From contig JAJRRT010000049.1 of the NCBI GenBank assembly GCA_024279255.1, positions 26,069-90,068 on the forward strand: 64,000 bases of DNA, in the 5' to 3' direction. Below, piece after piece: positions 1-7,863 of this stretch. The notes below the pieces were generated by a model that did no database searches, had not been told where the DNA came from, and saw nothing but the letters and a program-made list of their open reading frames with translations. The DNA comes from Deltaproteobacteria bacterium. GTDB lineage: Bacteria > Desulfobacterota > Desulfuromonadia > Desulfuromonadales > Geopsychrobacteraceae. Each line of letters begins with the position of its first letter. Positions within the stretch are counted from its first letter, which is position 1. Both the position numbers and the translations under genes were made by a program.

Positions 1-2
1 GT

Positions 3-341
3 GAATGGCGCTGGTTTTGGTTGTTTCCTGCCTCGGGCCCTGCGCGTGACCCTAAATGGGGAGGACTGCTGCACCATGTCCACCCCACGGCGATTCAAAA
101 GCGCATCGTCAGGGCAATCAAGGGTGCTGGTATCACTAAAAAAGCTGGTTGTCACACCTTCCGCCACTCGTTTGCAACGCACTGGCTCGAAAATGCCGAC
201 GGATCACATGAGGTTGCTCTGCTCCGGCTTCAAAAGCTGCTCGGTCATGCCGATCCATCGACAACGATGCTCTATCTGCACTTGATAAAACAGAATACCG
301 ATGTGCCCAGCCCGCTTGATGTGCGGCCTGTTGCTGCGTGA
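3..341 (+). CDS. Integron-integrase-like tyrosine recombinase, C-terminal part (runs off window start)
   Basis: The reading frame is open from the first bases of the window and encodes the catalytic C-terminal half of a tyrosine recombinase. An FPASG...RDP segment followed by HHVHP resembles IntI-type (integron) integrases rather than typical phage integrases. The box II HxxR motif is intact as HTFRHS, and the LLGHADPSTTMLY segment carries the last His and the nucleophilic Tyr. Between HWLE and the LLGH motif there are about five more residues than usual for the family, which may be a lineage insertion or a compensated pair of indels. The gene ends just ahead of the terminase promoter region. 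It could be the prophage's own integrase or a remnant of a neighbouring integron; upstream sequence is needed to decide. Confidence 0.75.
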   Translation, partial: EWRWFWLFPASGPARDPKWGGLLHHVHPTAIQKRIVRAIKGAGITKKAGCHTFRHSFATHWLENADGSHEVALLRLQKLLGHADPSTTMLYLHLIKQNTDVPSPLDVRPVAA

Positions 342-345
342 TTAA

Positions 346-387
346 TGCAGTGATCTGCCAGATCACCGCTTGAATATTTGATATGTA
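346..387 (+). promoter_or_regulatory. Dyad-containing 30-bp repeat, copy 1; candidate late promoter upstream of terminase
   Basis: Bases 346-375 are identical to 6191-6220. The core at 350-366 is a perfect 7-bp inverted repeat (GTGATCT, GCC, AGATCAC). A TAT triplet occurs at the same distance from the dyad in both copies (382-384 here), as if a weak -10 element lay just downstream. A dyad over the -35 region with a poor core promoter resembles activator-dependent phage late promoters such as those bound by Mu C. It lies 66 bases before the terminase small subunit start. The role is inferred from position and repetition. Confidence 0.55.
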
Positions 388-431
388 GCCTCATAAGGGC
401 TGGAATTTTATCCAGTTCGCGGGAGGCTTTT

Positions 432-1259
432 TTGAATCAGGAAGATAAACAGACGACTCTTGAGATGCTTCCGGATCAGATTGATGATCTGAAGCGGCGA
501 ATTGATGACGGGGAAAAAGGCCTGCTCGATAAACTTGAAGTGTTGTTGAGGCTTCAGGGCTCGCTACGTGTTGATCTCGAAGATGATGACGGCGAAGATC
601 CGCTGCTGAAACGGTTGCGGGTCAAACGTTCTTACAATCTGAGCCCTGCCGCACTAGCCGCCCGCCAGCAGAATGCCCAGAAGTCGACCGGTCCCCAAAC
701 TCCCGAAGGTAAAGACGCCAGCTCTCGCAACGCCTGGAAGCATGGTGCTCATGCTCGGCGTCGGGTGCTAGGCTTCGGCAAGCCCTGTAAATCCACCTGT
801 CCTGATTACCCCTGCTCCCTGGTTAATGACGGTGATGTTCTCCCGGGTCAAGACTGTCTGAACAAAGAATATTTCGCCGAAACCCTGAATGCTATTTCTA
901 CCGCCCTGACTGACGGTGATCTGACCGGGGTGAAAGAGATCGCCACGCTGCAGTTAGGTGGCACGTTGCAGGTAATCGAAGAGCTGCAGGCGTCAATTTT
1001 GGAATATGGCGTCTACATGAAGAGCGAAAAGCTCAACAAGGATGGTGGCGTGATCGGCTACGAGCTGAAACCGAATCCGTCCTTGTTGCCGCTCTCGAAT
1101 CTGCTGAAGGCTGCTGGTGTGACCTTGCCTGACTTTATGATCACCCCAGCCGCAGTTGAGCGGAAAAAATCGAATGATGATGCGGTCGGTAAGTTCGCCG
1201 ATTTGTTCAGGGATGCTGGCGAAGGGTTGGCTGCAGCTCGCAAAAAGAAGGACGAATGA
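432..1259 (+). CDS. Phage terminase small subunit-like protein
   Basis: The protein has 275 residues from a TTG start at 432, chosen because GGGAGG lies five bases upstream; longer starts would fall inside the putative promoter. The N-terminal third is acidic and probably coiled. A segment reading AARQQNAQKSTGP followed by SRNAWKHG is the signature of a widespread family of small terminase-like, DNA-binding phage proteins. A cysteine cluster (CKSTCPDYPC and a further Cys) could bind zinc. It overlaps the large terminase gene by four bases (ATGA), which suggests translational coupling. The role in recognising the packaging site is inferred from the motif and its place directly before the large subunit. 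Confidence 0.75.
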   Translation: MNQEDKQTTLEMLPDQIDDLKRRIDDGEKGLLDKLEVLLRLQGSLRVDLEDDDGEDPLLKRLRVKRSYNLSPAALAARQQNAQKSTGPQTPEGKDASSRNAWKHGAHARRRVLGFGKPCKSTCPDYPCSLVNDGDVLPGQDCLNKEYFAETLNAISTALTDGDLTGVKEIATLQLGGTLQVIEELQASILEYGVYMKSEKLNKDGGVIGYELKPNPSLLPLSNLLKAAGVTLPDFMITPAAVERKKSNDDAVGKFADLFRDAGEGLAAARKKKDE

Positions 1260-3160
1260 CCGTCGCTCTGCTCGAGAAAGCCCCCGAGGTTGAATACCCA
1301 GGGCTGGTTGTTCCGCCGCCAATGGAGCCGCTGTCTGCTGAGGCGGATCTTGGTAAGGGGATTATCGTTCCGGCCGCGACTTTTGAGCGTGTGCTTGAGG
1401 AGCTTGACTGGACTTGGCAGCAGTTGTCTCGCGGTGAGTTTCCTGCGGCGATCTACAGGCGGGGGAAGGATACAAAGGAACGATTGCAGATTCTGCAGCT
1501 GGCAATCATCTGCGAAGATCCGCTGTTATGGTGCACCGCTTTTCTGCGTGAACCTGAAGATATCGACCACAAGGACCCATACCAGTTCTTTGATTATCAG
1601 GTGGAATCGTTGCGTTGCATGACAAGTGTTGTTCACCAGGACGCCGCCGAGGTTGGCAAGACTCGCGAGATTGTTGCCTGGTCTACGTGGAGAAACCATA
1701 CCTGCCCCGGAGGATCCGGACTGATCGGTGCCCCGCTCCAGGTGCATTTGGATGAGATCATCGACGCCAAGCTGGATCAGCTGTCGTACAACCGGACGCT
1801 GGAAAAGCGGCTGATCAAACACAAGAAGCAGCCCTATACCCAGTTCAAGTTTCAAAACGGTTTCAAAGAGGATTACCGCCCCGCCGGGTTCGACGGCAAC
1901 GCCTATCGAGGCGTACACGCCAAAACCTTCGGCATTATTGATGAGGCCGCGAAGAAGAAAAACCCGAAACAATGGTCTGAGTTTTGGAGGGCGCTAAAAC
2001 CCTCAGCGACCGGTCGCGTCTATTCTGTGCCAGATGGCGATCGCGAATCGGGATATTACAAACTGACGATGCGGGCAACCGGTACGGCAGACGATGGACA
2101 GGAGGATCATGAGGATGAAAAGTCCGCTAGCGAAGATTTTGACAATTACACCTGGACGCTCTTCCGCTGGGGCAAAGACCTTATGCCCGCTCCTTACTGG
2201 ACGCCGCAACGGAAAAAATTCTACGTCGATCAATACGGTGGCGAAGATTCTCCGGACTACCGGCACAACGTCCTCGGCGAACACGGCGATCCGGAAAATT
2301 CTGTCTTCCCCTGGGCGCAGTTAAAGCATTGCATCCGCGATATTCAAGAATACCGGGTTCTGAAGGTGCTGGTTGATACGGCCAAGCAAGAGGTGCTTAT
2401 CAAAGGTTATCGCTGTGATTATGTCATCGGCAATGACGGCCCGCAGACCAGTGAAGTGATATTGCGTGATGAGCTGTTCGACCTGACCCAACTGTTTAAG
2501 CTGGATGACGATGGCGACAGCCAGTTCAAACAGATGATTCGTGATTATTTTATTTCGGTACCGGGATTAAAAAGAGGCGGCGGCGACTTCGGTTTTGCTC
2601 CAGATCCAACTGAACTGACGCTGTGGAACATCATCGGCAAACGCGATCGGCTTGTTTCGCGGCTGCAGCTGAAACAGGTGACCTACGATCAACAGTGCCA
2701 AGCGCTCGATGCGCTGGATGATCTGTGCGCCTCGGCTGATGATTCGATGAAGTGGGGCACCGATTACGGCAACGCCGGTAGTGCTGTTGCTCACGACCTT
2801 CAGGGCCTACAGATCTATGAGCATAAAAGCTACGAAGATCGTCTGCGCGGCTTCATGTTCCAAAGCACGACCGACAATATTGATGAAAGTGGAGAGCCAC
2901 TGACCGACGCAAAAACCGGCAAACCGTCAAAAATAACCCTGAAAGAGCTGGCGACTGACCTGATCGTCAAACAGATGCAACGACAGCTACTGGAGCTACC
3001 GGCTGATCCAGATATCATCAGCGACTATACCAATCACACCTGTCGGATCGGCGAACGGCAGCGGATCTATAACAAGCAGAAGGATCATCTGATCGACTCG
3101 CACCGCACCCAGAAGCTGGCCGGTGTGCTTGGTAACGAGATGGAGGATATTTTCGTATGA
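1256..3160 (+). CDS. Terminase large subunit (packaging ATPase/nuclease)
   Basis: This 634-residue protein is the motor that pumps DNA into the prohead and cuts it. A Walker A-like segment DAAEVGKT lies at about residues 129-136 and Walker B (IIDE followed by AA) at 227-230. The C-terminal half has the acidic patches expected of the RNase H-like nuclease domain (GGGDFGFAPDPTE and a later WGTDYGNAG). The start ATG overlaps the stop of the small subunit gene and has AAGGA upstream. The length is normal for Mu gp28-type terminases. It is followed with an ATGA overlap by the portal gene. Confidence 0.9.
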   Translation: MTVALLEKAPEVEYPGLVVPPPMEPLSAEADLGKGIIVPAATFERVLEELDWTWQQLSRGEFPAAIYRRGKDTKERLQILQLAIICEDPLLWCTAFLREPEDIDHKDPYQFFDYQVESLRCMTSVVHQDAAEVGKTREIVAWSTWRNHTCPGGSGLIGAPLQVHLDEIIDAKLDQLSYNRTLEKRLIKHKKQPYTQFKFQNGFKEDYRPAGFDGNAYRGVHAKTFGIIDEAAKKKNPKQWSEFWRALKPSATGRVYSVPDGDRESGYYKLTMRATGTADDGQEDHEDEKSASEDFDNYTWTLFRWGKDLMPAPYWTPQRKKFYVDQYGGEDSPDYRHNVLGEHGDPENSVFPWAQLKHCIRDIQEYRVLKVLVDTAKQEVLIKGYRCDYVIGNDGPQTSEVILRDELFDLTQLFKLDDDGDSQFKQMIRDYFISVPGLKRGGGDFGFAPDPTELTLWNIIGKRDRLVSRLQLKQVTYDQQCQALDALDDLCASADDSMKWGTDYGNAGSAVAHDLQGLQIYEHKSYEDRLRGFMFQSTTDNIDESGEPLTDAKTGKPSKITLKELATDLIVKQMQRQLLELPADPDIISDYTNHTCRIGERQRIYNKQKDHLIDSHRTQKLAGVLGNEMEDIFV

Positions 3161-4392
3161 TCAAGGACATGACACTATTGACCAGCCGCAAACGGCCCCA
3201 GCGCAAGAAGAAGAGCCCAAGCAGTAGCAGCACCGTGCAGCTGCGGCCGAACAATGGGCAAGGGCCATTCACCGCCGGTTTCCGTAAATTCATCGTTCGC
3301 AAGGTAGATGGTCAGTTTTTTGAGTTTTTGCGAGAAGCGATCCCGCTCATGGACGCCGCGATCTGGCGACTGGTCTCTCTCGATGGACATATCATCGTTG
3401 AGGGAGATAAGTCCGGGCTGGTTGATGAGATTCAGGACTGGATAGACAACGTGCCGGTCAACGATCTACAGACTGGCCTGCAGGCCTATCATCAGAATTT
3501 CAGCAACGAGGCTTTTGAACAGGGATTTTCCCTCGGGGAGTTTGTCGCCAGTAAGCGGCGTGATGATATCGTTGGGCTACGGGTCGCCGATAGTAAGTTC
3601 ATTAAGTTCAACCGCACCCCGACGGCTATGGAGATCTGGCAGAAAGCCGATGGTGACCTACAAGAACGGCTGCTAAACCCGGCAAATCTGCTTTACTGGT
3701 CGATCAATAACGAAAACCAAAACCCCTACGGTACCCCCCTGTTTCGTAGTTGTGAGTTTGTCGCACAAATCATGGCCACCATGCACAACTCGCTGCTTAA
3801 CGCCTGGGAACGTTTCGGCGACCCGTCTTTTTCTCTGGTTTACAAAACCAGCAAAAAAGACGGAACCAACCACCAAGAGCGCGTCGAGTCCCTGGCCAAA
3901 GATCTTGATTCTGTGGTCCGCGCCAAACGCTTAGGCAAAAGTGCAGATTTTGTCCACGCTATCGATACCAACAGCAGCCTGGATATCAATATCATTGGGG
4001 CCGAAGGCCAGTTGCTTGAACTCGAAGTTCCCGCCCGCCACGTCGCGGAGCAGATCGTCTCAAAAACCGGACTGCCTCCATGGATGCTTGGACAGCATTG
4101 GAGCACCACCGAACGCCTGGCTGAGTTCGAAAGCGAAATGGTGCTGGCTGATGTCACAACGCGCCAGACCGCCAAACTGCCGACTTTCAATCGGATTATA
4201 TCAACCCTGCTGAAGATGCGCGGTCGCAGTTGGAAAAAGGGTGATTGGGAACTGAAATTCCAGCAAGTCAACCTGCACGATATCGAAAAGCAAGCCCGGG
4301 CGCGTTTCCTTAATTCTCAGGCGGATATGATGGGGACTGAGCAGCAAGAAGAAAAGGAGTCTGGTAGCTACAGCATAAAAAAAAAGCTCTAA
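3157..4392 (+). CDS. Portal protein, DUF935 / Mu gp29-like
   Basis: The protein has 411 residues when translation stops in the zero frame. The segments NPYGTPLFRSCEF and the conserved run around AWERFGDPS are typical of DUF935 portal proteins, which form the dodecameric DNA entry ring of the capsid vertex. The 0-frame product ends in ...SIKKKL straight after a run of nine A bases, and is about 100 residues shorter than I recall for Mu gp29. At that A run the ribosome can slip into the -1 frame and continue through the MuF gene, giving a predicted portal-MuF fusion of 925 residues. The short product contains the whole recognisable portal domain, so both forms may be used. Confidence 0.88.
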   Translation: MIKDMTLLTSRKRPQRKKKSPSSSSTVQLRPNNGQGPFTAGFRKFIVRKVDGQFFEFLREAIPLMDAAIWRLVSLDGHIIVEGDKSGLVDEIQDWIDNVPVNDLQTGLQAYHQNFSNEAFEQGFSLGEFVASKRRDDIVGLRVADSKFIKFNRTPTAMEIWQKADGDLQERLLNPANLLYWSINNENQNPYGTPLFRSCEFVAQIMATMHNSLLNAWERFGDPSFSLVYKTSKKDGTNHQERVESLAKDLDSVVRAKRLGKSADFVHAIDTNSSLDINIIGAEGQLLELEVPARHVAEQIVSKTGLPPWMLGQHWSTTERLAEFESEMVLADVTTRQTAKLPTFNRIISTLLKMRGRSWKKGDWELKFQQVNLHDIEKQARARFLNSQADMMGTEQQEEKESGSYSIKKKL

Positions 4393-4416
4393 CTGCTGAC
4401 TGCACCTGCGGTCAGC
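4377..4416 (+). other. Predicted -1 ribosomal frameshift signal (A9G slippery run, stop codon, stem-loop)
   Basis: Nine A bases at 4377-4385 followed by G place the heptamer A AAA AAG in the correct zero-frame register at 4380-4386. The zero-frame stop TAA follows one codon later (4390-4392). Eight bases after the heptamer, 4395-4403 (GCTGACTGC) pairs with 4408-4416 (GCGGTCAGC) over an ACCT loop: nine pairs, one of them G-U. Slippery site, spacing and stem fit programmed -1 frameshifting. Transcriptional slippage on the A run, or a sequencing indel, are alternatives. Confidence 0.7.
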
Positions 4417-5933
4417 ACCACACCAAAGAGATTCACCGCACCGACCTTTGGCCGGTCCTCGATCGGCTTGAAGAAAACTTTGAGCACCGGCTGAAAAGCG
4501 ACTGGGACCAGCTGCACGATAAGGTGAAAAACATCCTCGGCCTGGGCGTTGCGCTTCCGGAAAAAGGCATCAGCCGTGACAGCTTTACGTTTTCAACAGA
4601 AGAACGCGCCCAGGTCATGGTCGAGATGCGCAACTGGATCGGCACTTACAAGATCGATGAAGAAGATTCGCCGATCTCATGGTATTACGGCGAATCATAC
4701 GGTCTCGGTTTAATTCAAGCCGCAGATCTCATCGGCAAGGGACGGCCGATTCTCGACATTCTCAAAAATCAAGAAATCCTCGATAAGCTCAAAAAAGAAG
4801 GCTTCGCCCTAGTCAAGGATAACGCCACCAAGCGAATCAAGAACAAGATCCTGACCGAAATGGAAGCCTACGCCATTGCGGGCAGTAATCCGCGTGAAGT
4901 TGCCGCCCGCCTGAACAAATTATTTGAGGATGGCAACAGTGATTGGGAGCGCCTGGCCCGCAGTGAGTTGAGCATGGCTGCCGAGCGAGCCAAGGAAGAA
5001 GAGTGGAAGGCTTGGGGCATTGAGACCATGGACTTTGTGCCTGCGCCGGATGCCTGCCCGATCTGCACGGCCCTGGCTGGGGAGTATAAAATTAATGAAT
5101 GCCCGCTGCCGGTAGATGACACCCACCCGCGTTGTCGCTGTGCCAGACGGCCTGGTGCCGACGTCGATACGCGGAGCTTGCAGCGCCCGGAAGAGCCGAA
5201 GCCAGCGGGGTTTGAATTCGTTGAGGCGCTATCTCTGAAAGAAGCGGAAGAGTGGGCCCGCAACAATGGCCTGGCCGATCTGATTTCATACAAAGGAGCC
5301 TCAGTCGAGGTCGCCAACGAATGGAACCGTTCGGTATTCGATCACATCACCCGTTTTCCGATGTTGCGCGAGAACCTGAAGTTTATCGGCACTACTCAGG
5401 AGCGCCAACGGGCCTTTGTACGGCTGTACGTTGCTGACCTGCGAGAGAGGTATCCGACCTACAGTGAAGAATCGCTGATCAGGCTTGCCAGAAAACAGGC
5501 AGGGAAAACACCAGGCAGTGTTTATGCGTATTCAATCAATGATCAGTACACGAGCGGCATCAGCGTCAATTCAAAGTGGGCGAAAACGGCTGACAAGTTC
5601 AAGAATAACCTGGCATCAGACGTTGTGTCTGGCTTTCATCCAGTTGGCTGCGATTCGGTGCGCTCGGTGGTTGATCATGAGATGGCCCACCAGTTGGATA
5701 ACCTGCTAGAGTTACGTCGCAGTGACGAGTTCAAGGAAGTAATGCAAGGATTCTTTGCTGAAGGTGGAAACATTCCGAACGATCTGTCACGCTACGCACT
5801 TAAGAACCCGGGTGAAACAATCGCCGAGGCCTGGGCCGAATATCTGAATAACGAAAGCCCGCGCCCGCTCTCGAAAAAGATCGGCGATCTGATAGAATTA
5901 AAATACACGGCTAAATTCGGAGGTAACTCATGA
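4386..5933 (+). CDS. MuF-type minor head protein with C-terminal HExxH metallopeptidase-like domain (-1 frame extension of portal)
   Basis: The frame is open from the slippery site at 4386 to 5933. No ATG precedes 4524; the first usable codon is a GTG at 4524 without a ribosome binding site, so I annotate this as the -1 extension of the portal. The residues just after the shift ([15 protein letters not shown]) read as real protein. A MuF domain follows, with its Cys/His cluster CPICTAL...[10 protein letters not shown]. After a linker comes a separate domain with HEMAH at 5676-5690 and a downstream [10 protein letters not shown], the pattern of a gluzincin metallopeptidase. MuF proteins with variable C-terminal enzymatic or toxin domains are known, so this may be an effector packaged in the capsid. 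The activity is inferred. Confidence 0.8.
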   Translation, partial: ALTADCTCGQHHTKEIHRTDLWPVLDRLEENFEHRLKSDWDQLHDKVKNILGLGVALPEKGISRDSFTFSTEERAQVMVEMRNWIGTYKIDEEDSPISWYYGESYGLGLIQAADLIGKGRPILDILKNQEILDKLKKEGFALVKDNATKRIKNKILTEMEAYAIAGSNPREVAARLNKLFEDGNSDWERLARSELSMAAERAKEEEWKAWGIETMDFVPAPDACPICTALAGEYKINECPLPVDDTHPRCRCARRPGADVDTRSLQRPEEPKPAGFEFVEALSLKEAEEWARNNGLADLISYKGASVEVANEWNRSVFDHITRFPMLRENLKFIGTTQERQRAFVRLYVADLRERYPTYSEESLIRLARKQAGKTPGSVYAYSINDQYTSGISVNSKWAKTADKFKNNLASDVVSGFHPVGCDSVRSVVDHEMAHQLDNLLELRRSDEFKEVMQGFFAEGGNIPNDLSRYALKNPGETIAEAWAEYLNNESPRPLSKKIGDLIELKYTAKFGGNS

Positions 5934-6115
5934 TCGGCCCAGCGCCATTGTGCATGGAGTGTAAACATCTGAAGGAGAACGAGCCTGGTCAGTTCGGGTT
6001 CCGCTGTGCCGCTTTTCCTGAGGGGATTCCTGAAGAGATTATCAGTGGAGAAATTGAGCACCGCCAGCCCTATGAGGGGGATAACGGGATCCAGTTTGAA
6101 CCCGTGACAGAATAA
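5930..6115 (+). CDS. Small Cys-rich protein following MuF; possible partner or immunity protein
   Basis: This 61-residue protein starts in an ATGA overlap with the MuF/HExxH gene, so the two are probably made together. It has CMECKH near the N terminus, another Cys at about residue 26, then [10 protein letters not shown] and H...[12 protein letters not shown] recognise this pattern from many uncharacterised small bacterial proteins found next to phage head genes. The cysteines and His could bind a metal. If the MuF C-terminal domain is a toxin, the position fits an immunity protein, but nothing in the sequence proves it. It is the last gene before a strong terminator. Confidence 0.7.
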   Translation: MIGPAPLCMECKHLKENEPGQFGFRCAAFPEGIPEEIISGEIEHRQPYEGDNGIQFEPVTE

Positions 6116-6140
6116 CACCCAAACCCAACGAGGAAATTTT

Positions 6141-6173
6141 AAGGCCCTGACAGAAATGTCGGGGCCTTTTTTT
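6141..6173 (+). terminator. Rho-independent terminator after the portal-MuF block
   Basis: A 12-base stem (AAGGCCCTGACA with TGTCGGGGCCTT, one T-G wobble) closes a GAAA loop and is followed by a run of seven T. It ends the terminase-portal-MuF transcript immediately before the second copy of the 30-bp repeat. Confidence 0.92.
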
Positions 6174-6190
6174 ATTCTCCCCGAAATTTG

Positions 6191-6232
6191 TGCAGTGATC
6201 TGCCAGATCACCGCTTGAATTTCTGCTATTCC
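6191..6232 (+). promoter_or_regulatory. Dyad-containing 30-bp repeat, copy 2; candidate late promoter upstream of protease/capsid block
   Basis: Bases 6191-6220 repeat 346-375 exactly, with the dyad at 6195-6211. The flanks differ, so the repeat itself is under selection or recently copied. It sits between a terminator and a new gene block, where a promoter is required. A TAT triplet at 6227-6229 matches the position of the one in copy 1. Confidence 0.55.
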
Positions 6233-6362
6233 GACATCATGAGCCAAACCAAGGGAACGCGAATGAAGCAAGGACAGGTTGGAAAGATCGGTACCAATCA
6301 CACCGCTTCAGACTGTAACGAATTCGATGGCCCTGGTATCGAAGTCACCAAGGAGAGCAACG

Positions 6363-6701
6363 ATGACGGAAAAACTCGTAAAACTAATCGCACTGATTCT
6401 GGGACTTGACCCGAAGGACGAAGCACACTTTACCAAGTCACAACTTCCTGATTCGCGTGTCCTTGCTGAAAAGCTGGGAGTATCGGTCTCTGCTGCCGAG
6501 CGCGACGAAGCCTTTGAGGCTTTCAAGGATCAGTACCCCGAGGAAGCGACCACCATGCTTGCGGTATTGAATCCTCCTGACGACGATCCGCCGGCAGAAG
6601 ATGAGCCCGCCGCCGAACCAGCAAAAAAGGCTGACGAATCCACAATGATCACCGGTCAGGATGCCCTTAAGCATCTGCGTTCTAAAGGACACAAGGTCTG
6701 A
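6363..6701 (+). CDS. Small acidic phage protein of unknown function
   Basis: The protein has 112 residues from the ATG at 6363, chosen because AGGAGAG lies five bases upstream. The N terminus (LVKLIALILGLDP) is hydrophobic; the middle holds a helical stretch with KLGVSVSAAERDEAF; the C terminus is rich in Asp, Glu, Ala and Pro. I do not recognise a family. Its position directly before the protease, with a TGATG overlap, suggests a role in prohead assembly or stability, but this is only context. Confidence 0.7.
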   Translation: MTEKLVKLIALILGLDPKDEAHFTKSQLPDSRVLAEKLGVSVSAAERDEAFEAFKDQYPEEATTMLAVLNPPDDDPPAEDEPAAEPAKKADESTMITGQDALKHLRSKGHKV

Positions 6702-7807
6702 TGCCATTCATCCGTGGTGAAAGCAAAGGGCCGGTCAACGCAGGCCATAAACAGATTGCTTGTCAGAAGAGTGTCGTTTCTGCGGTTGCAGTCACTGACA
6801 CGATGCTAGGCATGATCAACGGCTATGCCCTTGATCAGCTGAAGGCCGAAGAGATCTTTGTCGGCAAACAATTGCTGGCACATAACGGCATCGATCGTGA
6901 TCGGGAACGTTTCCCCGAGCAAATCCTTGACGATTTCGCCAATACCCTGCCTGGCAAGAGTGCCCTGTACGCGCATGACCGTGGCAAGTTCCTGCCGCTC
7001 GGTCTTTATTTCGATGCCAAAACCGAAGAGATGACGGTCGAGCAGTTCAAGGCGCTGACCGGTAGCGACCCGCGCTTGCCAGAGGGCACGACATCGGTCA
7101 AGGCGTTGTGGGCCTGGTACTACGTGGTTAAAACTCCAGACGTTGAGAGTGTGCTGAAAAATATCAATGGTGGCACCTATCGCCATTGGAGTATCGGTTT
7201 TAACGCTGCGAGCATTGTTTCGATCAAGAACGACCCGAACGGCTCGGTGCTCTATTGGGAATATGTCGCCCCGGCCGAAGCCCTGGAGGGCTCATTGGTC
7301 TGGCTCGGCGCCCAGCAGGGCGCAACCTCACAAAAATCCGCCGACTTAAAGTCGGAAGAATCTGACTCTACAAAGGAGATAGGAATCATGAAGACTCTGT
7401 TGCTGCTGCTTGGCACTGTACTGGGTAAAGCGTTCGGCGATAACACGACCGAAGAACAAGCGGTCGAGGCCGTCAAGTCTGCGCTGGGCGCGAAGGATGC
7501 CCGGATCACCGAGCTCGAAACCGAGGTCACTGGTCTCAAAGCCAACGCCAAAATCGGTGAGAAATACCTTGAGGACCAGGCTGCAGAATATACCCGACTC
7601 AAGGTTCTGCTCGGCGAATGTGAAGAAACCGAAGAAGCCAAGACCGGGAAGACCGGGTTCGCCAAGTCGATGGGAATCACCTTCCTCTGTGATGAAGTTA
7701 AGCAGTTGACCGCCCGGGTTGATGAGAAGTTCCCCGCTGGTCATCAGTTGTCTGGCACCCAGTCACACGAAAAAGGTGCTGACGTAAACCCGCTGATCCC
7801 CAAGTAG
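6701..7807 (+). CDS. Prohead protease with C-terminal scaffold domain (Mu gpI-like)
   Basis: This 368-residue protein has an N-terminal domain (about residues 30-210) resembling Mu/HK97-type prohead proteases, including HNGIDRDRERFPEQI and the segment HDRGKFLPLGLYFD. A low-complexity linker leads to a C-terminal half of Glu/Lys/Ala-rich coiled coil (about 230-340), typical of scaffold. An internal in-frame start with a strong ribosome binding site at 7388 would release the scaffold part alone. The gene overlaps its upstream neighbour (TGATG). I could not assign the catalytic Ser/His pair with certainty by eye. Confidence 0.8.
   Translation: MPFIRGESKGPVNAGHKQIACQKSVVSAVAVTDTMLGMINGYALDQLKAEEIFVGKQLLAHNGIDRDRERFPEQILDDFANTLPGKSALYAHDRGKFLPLGLYFDAKTEEMTVEQFKALTGSDPRLPEGTTSVKALWAWYYVVKTPDVESVLKNINGGTYRHWSIGFNAASIVSIKNDPNGSVLYWEYVAPAEALEGSLVWLGAQQGATSQKSADLKSEESDSTKEIGIMKTLLLLLGTVLGKAFGDNTTEEQAVEAVKSALGAKDARITELETEVTGLKANAKIGEKYLEDQAAEYTRLKVLLGECEETEEAKTGKTGFAKSMGITFLCDEVKQLTARVDEKFPAGHQLSGTQSHEKGADVNPLIPK
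7388..7807 (+). CDS. Nested in-frame scaffold protein (internal start within the protease gene)
   Basis: Within the protease gene, an ATG at 7388 is preceded by AAAGGAGAT at 7372-7380, nine bases from the AGGAG core, in frame and exactly at the linker between protease and coiled-coil domains. The product would be 139 residues, beginning MKTLLLLLGTVLGKAFGD and continuing as a coiled coil around AKDARITELETEVTGLKA. The same arrangement is known for Mu I/Z and lambda C/Nu3, where the internal product is the scaffold that shapes the prohead. Confidence 0.75.
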   Translation: MKTLLLLLGTVLGKAFGDNTTEEQAVEAVKSALGAKDARITELETEVTGLKANAKIGEKYLEDQAAEYTRLKVLLGECEETEEAKTGKTGFAKSMGITFLCDEVKQLTARVDEKFPAGHQLSGTQSHEKGADVNPLIPK

Positions 7808-7863
7808 CGGTTTGCCGGTTGTCTGAATAAAGGATGTCACGCTCAACATAAGGAGATCGAATC

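Noticed and set aside
4377..4523. The portal as a truncated pseudogene with MuF as an independent gene starting at GTG 4524.
   Set aside because: The stretch 4386-4523 reads as protein in the -1 frame, the GTG has no ribosome binding site, and the slippery heptamer and stem-loop fit a frameshift.
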